Source: Prionace glauca (taxonomy: Eukaryota > Chordata > Chondrichthyes > Carcharhiniformes > Carcharhinidae). From it: DNA of 64,000 nucleotides. The stretch is taken from the NCBI GenBank assembly GCA_037974335.1, contig CM075760.1:70692812-70756811 (forward strand), in the 5' to 3' direction. The notes below the pieces were generated by a model, which worked only from the letters and a program-made list of their open reading frames with translations, was not told where the DNA came from and did not search any database. Shown here piece by piece: positions 10,330 through 21,870 of the stretch (positions within the stretch are counted from its first letter, which is position 1; each line of letters starts with the position of its first letter). The translations under genes and the position numbers were made by a program.

Positions 10330-12200
10330 ATTCAGCGTTTCTGCAGCGTTTAATCTCGGTGACATCTAGTGGCTGCGGTTTGTACCATCTACTGCACAAG
10401 TGTTTGAAATTTGGACCAAAAATTTAAAACAATCTAAAATTTCTATATTTATCCAGTGAAAATGTTCCACTCACTCACAATGCTGGTGCTGCTGTGCAAT
10501 AATTTCTGCTTATTCGAAACATGAATTAGTTTGGTGATGGGCGAATTGGCTGGAATTTATATTAAACATTTCTGTAAATGTTATATTTGATTCTGTTGAG
10601 AGTGTTTGTAGAATTGAGCTGCTTCCGCATGAAGCGGGGTTCAGTCTCTCAGTGATGCGTGTTTTTTCCTCTGGTGAGGAGATTATGAATCTGGATGACT
10701 CTAAATACGTAAAATTTGTGAATTAATTTTTTGTTTCTGCATTGTTTGAACTCAGTGACACCGAGCTGTTACACGTTTTGTGATTGAATATGAACATTCT
10801 GCGGGTCGCAACTGCTTGATGCATAACTGCAGGGAGAAATAAAGCAGGCTTTATTGTATTTGTATGTTTAAAATCTTTAGTCATAACGGCTTACTCCACT
10901 CATTCAGAACATAGTTTGTCACTGCATTCAGATTTTGGGGTATCTGCAATGTTTAATCTCGGTGGCATTTGATGGCTGGAACTTTTACCATCCAAATGTT
11001 TAAATATGTTTGAAATATGACCCAATATGAATAAGACGTGATAAAGTTTCAACGCTAATTTGTTGGACAAATTCTACCTCCTCGCAATGCTATTGCTATT
11101 ATTCTAGATTTCTGTTTAGTTTAATAATTGGTTAAGAGCTGGTTTGCTAGATTCGATATTGAGGTTTTTTTTGCAATGTTATATTTGATTCTGTTGAATG
11201 GATAATTGATCTGTTTTTCTGTGAAACGGATTCATTCCCTCATTGATGTGTTTTGTTGTGTTTCTGCTGAGGAGATTCTGTGGTGCAGTCACTGTGAATG
11301 TTTAAAATTTGTGCTATGGTTTGGCTTTGTGGCATTATTTCTGTGTTGTTTAAATAGTGTATAACGGTGCCGTTGAGAGTTTAGATGTTTTCTGGTTGAA
11401 CAGAAACAATCTTTGAGTTTGAAAATCCTTGTAGGGAGAAAACAAGCAGGTTGGGGGAAAGAACACCTAAAAGATATCGCAGCATTTTTATAAATTTTAA
11501 ATAACGCTTACAAATTCAAGTGAGTCATGACTTACAACGCTCATTCGGACACTAAGTCTTTACTGCAATCACAAACTTTCCATGAACAAGTTTAATAGTA
11601 AAATTAATGTAAATCAAAGAATTATTAATCGGTAATTTAACTCCATATTCACCACAGATTATTTTATATTAATAATTTAGCAATAATCCCCTTTAATAGT
11701 TCTGTTGTGTATTTCACACAATTAACATTTTCCAGACTGGAAATATTTTGTGACAATTCCAGAAGCTATTTCAATGATAACCTGCTGTTTTCACAGCCAT
11801 GCTCAGTTGAACAAGATACTTTGCATTAATCGGTACATCCCAGATTAAGTTCACATTTACTGGAATACGAGTTTTGCAGAATAATTTCCTTTTTGGAAAT
11901 TTTTGTATCCGATTATTAATTTTTTTCTATGCAATTGGAACCAGATTATCCGTTCTAAGTATTTTTTTAAATTAGATACCGAGATAATTAATTACTTTTC
12001 GCATCTCAAAATTTGTGAAATTGTTTAGTGTTCCTCAATTGTTTTTACATTGTTTACGCTCAGTGAAACTGAGCAGTTCTGGCTAAATGAAAATAAAATT
12101 GCCTTTGAATATTCTTGTAGGGATAAAGCAGAAAAGTTTCGGAAAATAAAATAAATATATCTTAGGGCATTTTATTCATGTTAACTAATGGTTACATATT
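10330..12200 (+). repeat. Imperfect 600-bp tandem units in the JH-Cmu intron
   Basis: 10343-10605 (tttaatctcggtgacatcta, later atgttatatttgattctgtt) recurs at 10943-11200 (tttaatctcggtggcatttg, later atgttatatttgattctgtt). A third, more decayed unit around 11940-12200 shares ttcttgtagggataaagcag with 11425 ccttgtagggagaaaacaag. The copies are diverged enough to be old. Confidence 0.65.
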
Positions 12201-12219
12201 AAAATAAAACATGAATTAC

Positions 12220-13925
12220 AATTCACTGTACCTCTGTTAGGGACATTACACTGCCTTGAATCTGTTATATTCGAAGTCCTCATTTTCAGAAAAATAATTG
12301 CCCAGTTTTTGTGATTTGAGACAGTCAGGGAGAAATAGTTAAAAGGCAAAGGGAGTTTTAAAATGAACATCAGGTTAATTTAAATTTTTATTGATTTTTT
12401 CACTGTTGTAATTTGACCTTTGATCAATTAGAATCAAACAGTTTATAAAAATTTGACAGACTGAACGCAGTTTTCTGACAGATGAAATTCGCTGACACTC
12501 AAGTAAAATTGTTCAAATGATTGTCTTTGAATTGTAGTAAAGTGTTAACAGAAACTGGCTACCGACTGACAATTAAATGCTTGAAATTCAAAAAGATTAC
12601 TTTATAGAAAAATAATATGATATTATAAATACTATAAAAATAATATTAGCTCAGCACTTAATAACATCATGTCTCCCATTAATGTTAAACACAGAATAAA
12701 TGACAGAATGGAAGAATAAATGACAGAATGGAAGAATTCATATTAACTGAAGCTTATGTTTAATTCTTATTAAATATTATAATGAAGAAAATGTTGAGAC
12801 TTATATTCTGCATCGTGTTTTTAGCGTTACAGAGCATTTGAATCAATTATCGTCTTTATGTTTGCACTGTTTAATTCAGGTCTTCTTTAATTAAACAATG
12901 TGTTCAGTAATGAAGTTGTTATATGGGTGGCCTAAATTATTAAATCTAGGAAGCAGTATTATTGATTTCAAACGGCCAGGCCGTTACAGTCTGGGCAAAG
13001 TCAGAAATCTGCATTTTTAACACGTTTGTTCGTTGTAATAAGATATTTGTAGTAAAAGTGAAAAAGTAAAATATTACAATGTGATTAGATTTAAGTAAAT
13101 GAATGACAGATGTTTGAATGTTTCCATTCAGTAATTTGAAATTATAGTTTAACATTGAGATTTAATTGTAACCTAATTATTTAACAATGTTGGGGGCAGA
13201 AGCACGTTTTGAATGATTGAAAACTCATTTTATTACAGAGAACAAATCAGCTGACAGGAGAACTAACTGACAATTAACAATAACTTAAAATGTAATATTA
13301 ACGCTGATTAATTTAAAACAAAAGACCTTGAATATTGCACTAGCGTGCAAAATATCATCAGTCTTAGAGAATATTTAATTGTATCAAAATGAATTCAAAA
13401 ACAAAACATTTCTTTACTCAGCTGTGCTCGGCTCGATAAGTTGTTTTGCCTTGATAATTTTGTTGATTACATTTAATTAAGAAATTAGATCCAATCAGGT
13501 AACGATTTTCAATGTAAATATTTCCCGGTTTGTTTAATTCTTAGTGTGTCACTGTATCTCTGTTAGGGACATTGAACTGTTACTGTGTCACTGTATCTCT
13601 GATAGGGACATTGAACTATTACTGTGTCACTGTATCTCTGTTAGGGACATTGAACTGTTACTGTGTCACTGTATCTCTGATAGGGATATTGAACTGTCCT
13701 GAATCTGTTATTTTTGCTCATTTTCAGCGAAATTACATTTTTACACAATTTTCGCGAAGTGAGACAGGCAGAGAGAAATAATTAAAAGTCGAGAGGAGTT
13801 CTGAAATGAATACCCGTTTAATTTAAAATAGGTTATTGATTTTCTGTTGTAACTTGACTATTGATCAATGAGAACCCAACAGTTTGAAATTGACAGATTG
13901 AACAGATCTTTCTGCTGGGAACTCG
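12220..13925 (+). repeat. Direct repeat pair flanking about 1.2 kb
   Basis: 12220-12490 and 13670-13925 share an ordered set of words: gggacatt.cactgcc.tgaatctgtta, cattttcag.gaaa, gagacag.cag.gagaaata, gatcaat.agaa.c.aacagtt and gacag.ctgaac. They are two copies of one sequence about 1.4 kb apart. The AT-rich DNA between them holds nothing I recognise apart from the 39-bp repeat. Confidence 0.6.
13546..13700 (+). repeat. 39-bp tandem repeat, four units
   Basis: Units start at 13546, 13585, 13624 and 13663. The repeated words are gtgtcactgtatctctg, ttagggacattgaa and ctgttact, alternating between gttaggg and gataggg. The spacing is exactly 39 bp, so unit expansion is recent or maintained. 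Confidence 0.85.
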
Positions 13926-14394
13926 ACTGTTGAACTGTTTGTGTCTGTTCTCTTTCTGGGCGTGTGGTCACTGTGTTGGGACCAGGAATCTCCCTGACTG
14001 GTTATAAATCTTTTGATTCCTTCTCTTGTCCTGCAGGAAGTGAAATTTTATTTACTTCTTCAATGCACTTGTATCTGTGGGAAATGTGACTGTTTGACTC
14101 GGTGTCTCAGAAATTAAGTCCCTGAAGCATATTGTGTCTATCAGAGAAGCAGAAACATCAGACTTTAGAGGGAGAATTGGGTGATTTTTAAGCAGTGATG
14201 TACCGGCCTTGGGAATGTTCGATGAACAAATACAAAGTGAGATTTACTATATTGTGCTCCGTAATACAGCAGCCCCTGAACTGTTTAGTTTGACAGTTGA
14301 AGGGTCACATTCACCTGCATATTATTTTTAATCTTCTAAAGGCATTTTAGAGACATTTGCTCGGCCAGAATTTTTAATCTAATTGTTCCTTCAC

Positions 14395-14770
14395 AAAGTA
14401 TTGACATGAAGCATCCTTGAACAACTGCAGTCCATATGCTGCAGGCATCCGCCCTGCTGTTAGGCAGGGAGTTCCAGGATTTTGACCCAGCGATTATGAA
14501 TGAATTGAGAAATTGTTTCAGGTCAGGATGGTGTGTGTTTTACAGGGGAGCTTACAGGTTATAGTGTTTCAGATGTGGCTGCTGCCCTTGTCCTGTTAGG
14601 ATGTAAAGGCAGCGGGTTTGGACAGTGTAATCTATGGAGCCTTGGTGAATTGCTGCAGTGCATGTTGTATATAATGCACACAGTGCTGACACTGCTTGTT
14701 AGTGATGGAGAGAGTGAATAGGGTGAATGAGGGGCCGGGTAATCTTGTGGGTGGCTTTGCCTTGGATTGT
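14395..14770 (-). mobile_element. LINE RT C-terminal fragment
   Basis: The plus strand is the antisense of a shark LINE coding end: caactgcagtccatatgctg, agggagttccaggattttga, cccagcgat, gctgcccttgtcctgttagg, then ccttggtgaattgctgcagt. It is the same family as the pieces at 4440, 16300 and 47985. No intact frame. Confidence 0.65.
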
Positions 14771-14959
14771 GTCAGATTCCGTGAGGTTTTACAAGTTTCT
14801 ATCATTGAGGAAAGAGGAAATTATTTAATTGAGACTGACTTGTGAAAGATTTAAATGTTTTTCCAACACTTGCCCCACAGTCGGTGTTGTGCTCGCTTGT
14901 CACTCCCACTTACTGTGCGAGTGGGTGAGTATGTGTGGAGTGAGGGTGCTTTTCCAGAC

Positions 14960-15360
14960 TGAATCAGCCAGATAGAGACTTACACACATCACACACTCTC
15001 ACACACATAAATACACACAGAGAGACGCTCATATTCTCTCACACATACACACGCACACTTACTTTCTCTCTCATACGATATCTCACACACATTCTCTTTC
15101 TCTCACGGTCTACATACTCTGTCTCAAATACAAATCCAGACATACTCTCGCTCTCTCAATCAGTCTCTCACATCTCATACACAAAAACACTCACACGCAC
15201 ACATCTCCACAAACATTCTCTCTTACACGCAGACACACACACACACATATAAGCATAGTCTCAGGCTCTCACACACGCACTCACTCTCCCACACTCTGTC
15301 ACACACGCTCAAGTTGTCTCTCATTTATTCACACACACTTTCTCACAATTCCTCTTGCAC

Positions 15361-15398
<38 letters not shown>

Positions 15399-15560
15399 TA
15401 TTTCTATCTCTGTTGCACAGATTATCTCACACCTGTACATTCTTGCTCTCTCACACGAGCTCGCTCACACTCTCTCACAAACATAGACCTATGCACACAC
15501 TCCAACTTACACACAGACACAGTCTCTCCCACAAGCACAGTGTCACGCAAACGTTCTCTG

Positions 15561-15597
<37 letters not shown>

Positions 15598-15865
15598 GTC
15601 TCTATCACCCATGTACATTGCACACATTTTTCTCACTCACACACAATCCCATGCACACTTCCACACACTCATGAACAGTATGTTTGCTTTCTAGTAGGCA
15701 CACTGCCCCCTCTTGCAAATGCAGCCCACTGTCTCACACATGTGCAAACACAGTCTGTCACACACAGGCACCTTCTCACACACATTCACCCCTCTCTCTC
15801 TATCAAACACACACCCAAACACACCTCACACACTTTCCACCTCACATACGTCAGAGAGACTGTCA
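14960..15865. repeat. CA/CT-rich simple-sequence tract
   Basis: Dense acacac and ctctct runs with interspersed ctcacac words, including pure runs at about 15370-15392 (ct) and 15563-15592 (ca). Open frames here are repeat artefacts. Confidence 0.9.
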
Positions 15866-15870
15866 TTTAC

Positions 15871-16190
15871 ATCGTAGAATAGAATCACGAGATCCTACAG
15901 TACAGAAGGAGGCCATTCAGCCCATCGAGTCTGCATCAACAGGAATTCCACCAAAGCCCTATCCCCATAACCACATGTGTTTACTCTAACTAGACCTCCT
16001 GAACCTAAGGGGCAATTCCGCACGGCCAGTCCCCTGAACCCAAACGTCTTTGGACTGTGGAAGGAAACAGGAGCATCCGAAGGAAACCCAAGCAGACACG
16101 GGGTGAACTTACTAACTCCATACACAATGACTCATATCGGGAATTGAACTGTGAGGCAGCAGCGTTAATCACTGTGCCACCTCGGCCACC
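15871..16190 (-). repeat. tRNA-derived SINE
   Basis: The minus-strand copy runs from the 3' tail (gatcctacagtacagaagga) through the ctttggactgtggaaggaaa body to the tRNA-like head (aattgaactgtgaggcagca, gtgccacc). It is nearly full-length for this family. Confidence 0.8.
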
Positions 16191-16299
16191 CCCTCCCCCC
16201 TCCCCCGGTAACATTTGAATGAGGGTGGGATCGAGAAGCCCGAGTAAAACTCAAGTGAATAAGTTTCAGCTGGAAATTGTTCTCTGTTTGGAGTCATAT

Positions 16300-16470
16300 T
16301 TAGCACAAAGCAAGATGGTGATGGTTGTTGAAGGTCAAACATCTAAGCTGAGAAATCACTGCAGGAGTTCGGCAGGGGGCTGTTCTGGGACCAACAATCT
16401 TCTATTGCTTCATCAATGACACATTCCATCCAACATGAGGTCAGAAGTAGGGATTTCCATGTGTTACACA
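16300..16470 (+). mobile_element. LINE reverse transcriptase core fragment
   Basis: Across frames the translation gives a decayed version of the LINE RT core (V-V-G-G-Q-S-S-x-L...I-T-A-G-V-P-Q-G-S-V-L-G-P-T-I-F, then C-F-I-N-D), from gttgttgaaggtcaaacatc, gcaggagttcggcaggggg and gcttcatcaatgacacattc. It is probably the same family as the antisense piece at 14395-14770. Confidence 0.6.
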
Positions 16471-16780
16471 AAGACACAAAGACACAATCAATAAGAAGGG
16501 ATCTGGCTGAGACTAAGTCCGCCTGGCTCCCCAATACTGGTGTAAACTTGCTGTTTGATTCCTGTGTGACCCTAGTTTTGCTGGAAGCTTCCCTTCCAGC
16601 TCCCTCAGTCTGTCTATTTGTTCACTGATCCGTGTTTCTGAAAGAAAGGCCCCGACATTAAAGCAGCTGCCCGGTGATCTACACTGATTCCTGACTTTAC
16701 ACAGCCCTGTTACTGAAAGCTGATCAATGGAGAGAATCGGGAAAAGATCGATGGAGAGGGAGAGGAGGAGGTGGCTCACT
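16471..16780. other. Unassigned intron segment
   Basis: A short unique-looking stretch before the CTCACTCAC tract. Nothing is recognised in it. Confidence 0.4.
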
Positions 16781-18590
16781 GACTCTCTCACCCTCACCCT
16801 CACTGACTCACTCACCCTCAATCTCTCATCCTCACTCAAATAACTTCACTCACTCACCCTCAATCTCTCCTCCTCACTCAAATAACTTCACTCACTCACC
16901 CCAATCTCTCATCCTCACTCAAAAAACGTCACTCACTCACCCTCACTTACCCACCTTTCCTCACTGACACACTCTCTCTCACTCACCCTCACTCACTCAC
17001 CCTCACACACTCAACCACAATCGCTCATCCCCAATCACTCACCCTCACTCACTCACCCTCATTCACGCTTACTCACTCATGCTCACTCACTCACCCTTGC
17101 TCACTCATCCACCCTCACACACACTCCCTCACACTCACTCCCTCACACACACTCCCTCACACCCTCACACCCTCTCACTCACCCCCTCTCACTCACCCCC
17201 TCTCACTCACCCCCACTCACTCACCTCCACTCACTCATCCCCACTCACTCATCCCCACTCACTCATCCCCACTCACTCATCCCCCCTCACCCACCCTCAC
17301 GCACTCGCCCTCACGCACTCAACCTCAGAAACTCACGGATCCTGTTTCACCCTGAGTCACTCACACTCACTCACTCACTCACAATCACTCACTCATACTC
17401 ACTCACTCACTCTCATCCATTCTCACTCACTCGCCCACAAGCACTCACACACCCTCATTCAAGCTCATTCGTTCACGCAAACACACGCCCTGATTCACTC
17501 ATCCTCATACCCTCACTCACTCACTCATATTTGCTCACTCACTCTCGTCCATCCTCACTCACCCACAAACACTCATTCAACTTCACTCGTTCAACCTCAA
17601 TCACTCACCCTGACTCACTCATTCTCACACCCTCACTGACTCACTCACATTCACTCACTCTCACACCCTCAGTCACGCACCCACATTCACTCACTCACTC
17701 TCACGCACTCACCCTCACGCGCCCTCATTAACTCACTGTCACTCAGCCACCCACAGTCATACACCATCACTCAGCCTCACTCACTAAACCTCACTCACTG
17801 ACTTAGACCCTCAGCCAGTCACCAACATTCATACTCACCTTCATTCACTCATCCAACTAATCCGTTCTCACTCACCCAGTCTCACTCAGTCTCACTCACC
17901 CTCACTCATTCACCCCATTCTCTCACACTCACTCACTCACCCCCACAGACTCAACTCAATGACCCTCTCTCTGTCTCTCTCTCACTTATGCCACCTCACC
18001 CATTCAAACTGACTCAAACTCACACACCTACCTTCACTCACACAAGCTCACATACTCATCATCACTCAACATCACGCAACCTAACTCACAAATCCTCAAT
18101 CACTCATCCTCATCAAACACCTTCACTCAATCACCCTCACTCTCCCACCCATCCACATTCATTCTCCCTCACACACCACCCTCAATAACACACCCTGACT
18201 TATTAATCTCAACCCTTACATACACAGTTACATTCACACCCTCATTCACTCAATCTCACTCACTTCCACTCACCCATCTCCACGAACCTTCACACATCCT
18301 CACTCACTCTCCCTTATTATTTCAATCTTGCTTACCTACACTCATCCAGCCACCTTCACTCACATTCAGCCACCTTCACTCACCTACCCTCTCACACACA
18401 CCCTCAATTACTCACGCTTTCTCACCCTCACCCACACTTACTCACCCTCAATCACTCACCCTCACTCAAAGAACTTCACTCACTCACCCTCACTTACCCA
18501 CCTTCCTTCACACATCACTCATCCACTCTGACTCATCTAATCACTCACCCTCACACACTCACATTCTCTCACTCACACTCACTGAATCTG
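16781..18590. repeat. CTCACTCAC tract (C-rich strand on top)
   Basis: About 1.8 kb built from cactcac, cctcactcac and tcaccctcac words with almost no G on the plus strand. It is a strongly strand-asymmetric microsatellite derivative ending sharply near 18590, where the G-rich tract begins. The 186-codon H/S/T/L/P frame here is an artefact. Confidence 0.92.
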
Positions 18591-19370
18591 TGTGGGGAGG
18601 GTCTGCAACGAGAGAGAAGAAAGATCTCAAGCTGCAGTTTGGTGTTCAAAGCTGGGAGCTGCACTGGGAGTGCAGAGAGCTGGAGGGAATCGCTGGGGGC
18701 TCGGGGACAGGGACAATGGCAAAGAGTCAGGGGAGAACAGGAGGCGGGGGAAAGGACAGAGAGCCGGGGTGGGGGGAGGGCAGAGAGCCAGGGGAAACAG
18801 CAGAGAGCTGGGGGAAGGGCAGAGAGGCGGGGGAAAGGGTCCACAGCCGGGGAACAGGGCGGAAAGTCAGGGGGAAGTGCGGAGAGAGAGAGGAAAGGAC
18901 AGGGAGCAGGGGAAAGGGCAGAGAGACCAGTGAAAGGGAAGAGAGCTGAAAGAAAGGGCAGAGAGATGGGGAAAAGTGTAGAAAGACCAGGGAAAGGGGA
19001 GAGGGGGGCACAGAAAAGGGCAGGGAGGCAGGAGAAAGGGCAGAGAGCCGAGGGAAAGGGCAGAGAGCCCAGGGGAAAGGGCAGGAGAGTCAGGGGGAAA
19101 GCTCAGAGAGCTGGGGGGAAGGAGAAAGAGGGGAGGGAGCAGGGACAGAGGGCAGAGAGCTGAGGGACAGTGTGGGGGGGTGAGGGAAAGAACAGAGAGC
19201 CGGGGGAGAGGACACAGAGCTGGAGGGAAGTGTAGAGGGCCAGGTGGAAATACAGAGAGCCGGATAAAAGGGGAAAAGAGCCACCGTGAAAGTCAGAGAC
19301 CCAGGGGAAAGGGCAAAGAGCTGGGGGAAATGGGCAGAGAGCGGGTAATGGATGGGCAGAGTGAGGAGGT
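18591..19370 (+). repeat. G-rich, AGCT-bearing tandem tract (switch-like)
   Basis: Purine-rich units of about 20-22 bp, variants of gggaaagggcagagagc.ggg, are repeated over about 780 bp on the coding strand. They contain about eleven AGCT words (for example near 18629, 18649, 18657, 18678, 18944, 19109, 19158, 19218), many as GAGCTGGGG or GAGCTGGAG, the motif class of mammalian S-mu. G runs of 4-6 are common. It lies in the intron where a switch region would be, 1 kb upstream of CH1. Function is inference; the composition is directly visible. Confidence 0.8.
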
Positions 19371-19669
19371 TCAGAATAGAGCTAGCACCACAATCGGCTC
19401 ATCTGTAATCTCAGTGAATGATGGAGGAGACTTCAGGGCCCGAATGGGAAACTCTTGGTATTAATGTATGATCCGTCAATCCGTCAATAAATGTTGGATT
19501 TATTGGAATTAATAATCACATTTAGAGTTTCCTGATCATTCTGTAAGTATTCATTCCAGAGGTATTTTTGAAGCAAAGTCACTAATCTCCGTTTTGTGGA
19601 TTGAGAGGCAGTGAGTTGGAGAGAGGAAGGGGCACCAATCAGTTTGAACACAGGCAATTTCCAAAACTA

Positions 19670-19800
19670 GTGTGGAGATGCCGGAGTGAGGTTGGTGTGG
19701 GCACAGTAAGGATTCTCACTGCACCAGGTTAAAGTCCAACAGGTTTATTTGGAATCACAAACTGTTGGAGCTCCCTCATCAGGTGAGTGGATAGTCTGAA
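19670..19800 (-). mobile_element. Penelope-like element 3' tail
   Basis: Contains gtggagatgccggagt, caccaggttaaagtccaaca and ggtttatttggaatcacaaa, the reverse of the tail seen at 61085-61150. A short duplicated motif of about 45 bp (gttgttg.ttgagaaataaa) follows at 19825-19900. This is an old, short relic. Confidence 0.6.
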
Positions 19801-20127
19801 TGAAGGGAGAAGTTCTTCATCACAAAGTGTTGTTGTTTGAGAAATAAACAGCGGTTCATCACACACTGCTGTTGTTGAGAAATAAATAGTTGCTGCAATA
19901 ATGGAGACAATCTTTGCTGTTCTCTGTTAATCCAATGAATGACATGTCATTGTGAGACTAACAGAATGTGTTTTTTCTTCCTAATTTGATAGAAGTGGAG
20001 ACAGGGATATGAGTTTCTACAGAGATGACAATTCCCAAATGATAGAAGTAACATCATCGCAAAGGCGGATGAAAGATTTAATCGGGAAATATTAGGGATA
20101 AGTTCATAATTCTAATCAATGTTGGAG

Positions 20128-20275
20128 ATAGAAACATGGAAAAGAGAAGCTGGAGTTGGCCATTCGGCCCTTGGAGCCTACTCCGCCTTTCACTTTGGTC
20201 AGAGCTCATCACTATCCTGATCACACCGACGACCCATGTCCCTTCATCCCTTTAACACCAAGAGCTATATCTAAT
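20128..20275 (-). mobile_element. CR1-like LINE tail, old subfamily
   Basis: Contains gccattcggcccttggagcc and tactccgcctttcac, then ccctttaacaccaagagcta. This is the antisense of a diverged CR1-type 3' end, just upstream of CH1. Confidence 0.6.
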
Positions 20276-20359
20276 ATAGAAACCTATTTGTAACAATGTT
20301 TGATGACTTAATAAATGCAAGTAAGAGTCTAACTTGTTCAATTGGCTATTCTTTCCCAG

Positions 20360-20659
20360 CGACACCGTCTGCGCCCACTCTGTATGGCCTGGTCTCCCCC
20401 TGTCAGCAACAGAACTCCGGCGGCTCCATCACCTTCGGATGTTTGGCGATGGATTACCTTCCAGATGTCTCCAAAGTGACCTGGAAGAAAAATGGGCAAA
20501 CGGTCCCCAGTGGGTTTAAGACTTACCCATCAGTGAGAAACACGAAGGGAACCTACACCCTGAGCAGCCAGTTAACCATCAGCGACTCAGCGGGAGAATG
20601 TCCCAGAATTGACTGTGAGGTTCAACACAACAGCTCAGTCAAGAACATTGAAATACTAT
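20360..20659 (+). CDS. IGHM: IgM CH1 exon
   Basis: A 300-nt constant domain. It starts after TTCTTTCCCAG (ending 20359) in phase with JH: ATPSAPTLYGLVSPCQQQNS. The Ig-fold landmarks are FGCLAMDYLPD, the tryptophan in VTWKKNG, and DCEVQHNSS. The early cysteine in VSPC is placed where mu CH1 domains bond the light chain. The exon ends in phase 1 with donor GTAAGT at 20660. An N-S-S sequon sits near the end. Expressed frames upstream of 20360 belong to the intron. Confidence 0.95.
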
Positions 20660-20797
20660 GTAAGTGTTGTGGAGCTTGTGTGAAACAGAAACACTGTGGT
20701 TAACATGTAGGGCCTTGGTTATAACTCATTTAAATAGATGTGCACAATCCGGCCCTTTGGATTGGTCCAGTTAGTGTCTATTGACTGCAAATGAGTT

Positions 20798-21010
20798 AGA
20801 ACATAGAACATAGAACATTACAGCGCAGTACAGGCCATTCGGCTCTCGATGTTGCGCCGACCAGTGGAACCAATCTCATGACCCTCTAACCTAAACTATT
20901 CCAATGTTATCCATATGTGTATCCACTGACCATTTGAACGCCCTTAAAGTTGGCGAGTCCACAATGCTGCAGACAGGGCTTTCCAAGCCCTCTCTACCCT
21001 CTGTTGACAA
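20798..21010 (-). mobile_element. LINE 3' fragment in the CH1-CH2 intron
   Basis: Contains agaacatagaacatagaaca, acaggccattcggctctcga and tgttgcgccgacc, then a decayed antisense RT end. It resembles the larger copy at 37071-37735 and fills half of the 412-bp intron. Confidence 0.7.
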
Positions 21011-21071
21011 AAGTTTAATTGATCCACATCTTCTGCAGGAAATGACTGATCTGTTTTTTTTTTCCCTGAAG

Positions 21072-21386
21072 GCCCTCAGCCTGTGATCCCTCCAACTGTT
21101 ATCCTCACCGTGAGTTCCAGTGAAGAAATCTCACACAGGAAATTCGCAATCATCGTCTGTTCAATCATCGATTTCCAGCCAGGGTCAATGGAAGTGAGTT
21201 GGCTGAAGAATGGGGAACCCACGCATTCAGGAATTGTCACCTCTCCCCCCTGTCGATTGAACGGGAACTTCTCGGCCAGCAGTCGGCTGACAGTCTCCGC
21301 TGGGGAATGGTTCAGCAAAGCGGTCTATACCTGCCAGGTCACTCACCGAGGAGACACTCAGAGTCAGAACATCAGCGTATCTCGGG
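21072..21386 (+). CDS. IGHM: IgM CH2 exon
   Basis: A 315-nt domain with acceptor CCCTGAAG at 21071 and donor GTAAGA at 21387, phase 1 at both ends. The codon spanning the CH1 junction is T-GC, giving C-P-Q-P-V-I-P-P. The Ig-fold core is [18 protein letters not shown] (split here by the conserved C and W) and [17 protein letters not shown] provides an N-glycosylation sequon. There is no hinge. The exon is open throughout. Confidence 0.95.
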
Positions 21387-21569
21387 GTAAGAGACTCAAA
21401 CACAGGACAACACTTATCATTCTGATGTTAATCAGAATTAGGGATCTATTCAAGTTGGTACAAAGCATTGAACAACTTGTAAGTTATTGTCCTGTAGTTT
21501 GCTGCATTAGGACAATATCTCATTCAGAATTTCATCAGAAAAACAATTTTTTGTTATCCCTTCCTGAGA

Positions 21570-21870
21570 TGTGCATTTATTTCCCAAACCTGAGGGCACT
21601 GAAGTGTCATTCACGTTGCTGTGAATCTGGAGTCACATGCATGCCAGGCCAGATAAAGACAGCAGGTTGATTTTGGTAAGGAACATTGGTGAACTAGGAG
21701 GGGTTTTACAGCAATAGCTTCATGAAAACCATTTCAACTTTTAATTATAGATGTTTACAAAATTCAAATTTCACATTTGCAATGATGGGATTCGAATCTG
21801 TGTCCCCAGAGTCTTGCCCTAGGATATAAGTCCATTGACAACACCATATACCACAGGCTCCCCTTAAAAG
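21570..21870 (-). repeat. tRNA-headed SINE in the CH2-CH3 intron
   Basis: The antisense copy contains ctggagtcacatgcatgcca, gccagataaagacagca, then gggattcgaatctgtgtccc (B-box region) and tataagtccattgacaaca. It is the family with the head seen in sense at 45255-45605. Nothing is recognised in the remainder of the intron up to 22302. Confidence 0.65.

Larger units (their letters stand above)
10042..20359 (+). other. JH-Cmu intron (10.3 kb)
   Basis: No exon is seen. Mapped contents are imperfect 600-bp tandem units (10330-12200), a direct repeat 12220-12490 / 13670-13925, a 39-bp tandem repeat (13546-13700), LINE pieces (14395-14770, 16300-16470), a CA/CT-rich tract (14960-15860), a SINE (15871-16190), CTCACTCAC repeats (16780-18590), a G-rich AGCT-bearing tract (18590-19370), a Penelope-like tail (19670-19800) and a LINE tail (20128-20275). 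In other vertebrates this intron holds the heavy-chain enhancer and, in tetrapods, the switch region. I could not identify an enhancer by eye. Confidence 0.7.

Noticed and set aside
13546-13700. CRISPR-like regular spacing
   Set aside because: The unit is a continuous 39-bp tandem repeat without unique spacers, and the genome is vertebrate.
14960-15865. Switch region candidate
   Set aside because: CA/CT microsatellite with few AGCT words and no G clusters on the coding strand; the tract at 18591-19370 is the better candidate.
17079-17639. 186-codon frame rich in H, S, T, L and P
   Set aside because: Entirely a translation of CTCACTCAC repeats.
18569-19464. Overlapping frames of 90-174 codons on both strands
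   Set aside because: They follow from the purine-rich tandem tract; composition is only R, G, E, K and Q on one strand and S, P, L on the other.
20904-21086. Frame running into the CH2 acceptor
   Set aside because: Composed of LINE-derived intron sequence and the polypyrimidine tract; CH2 starts at 21072.
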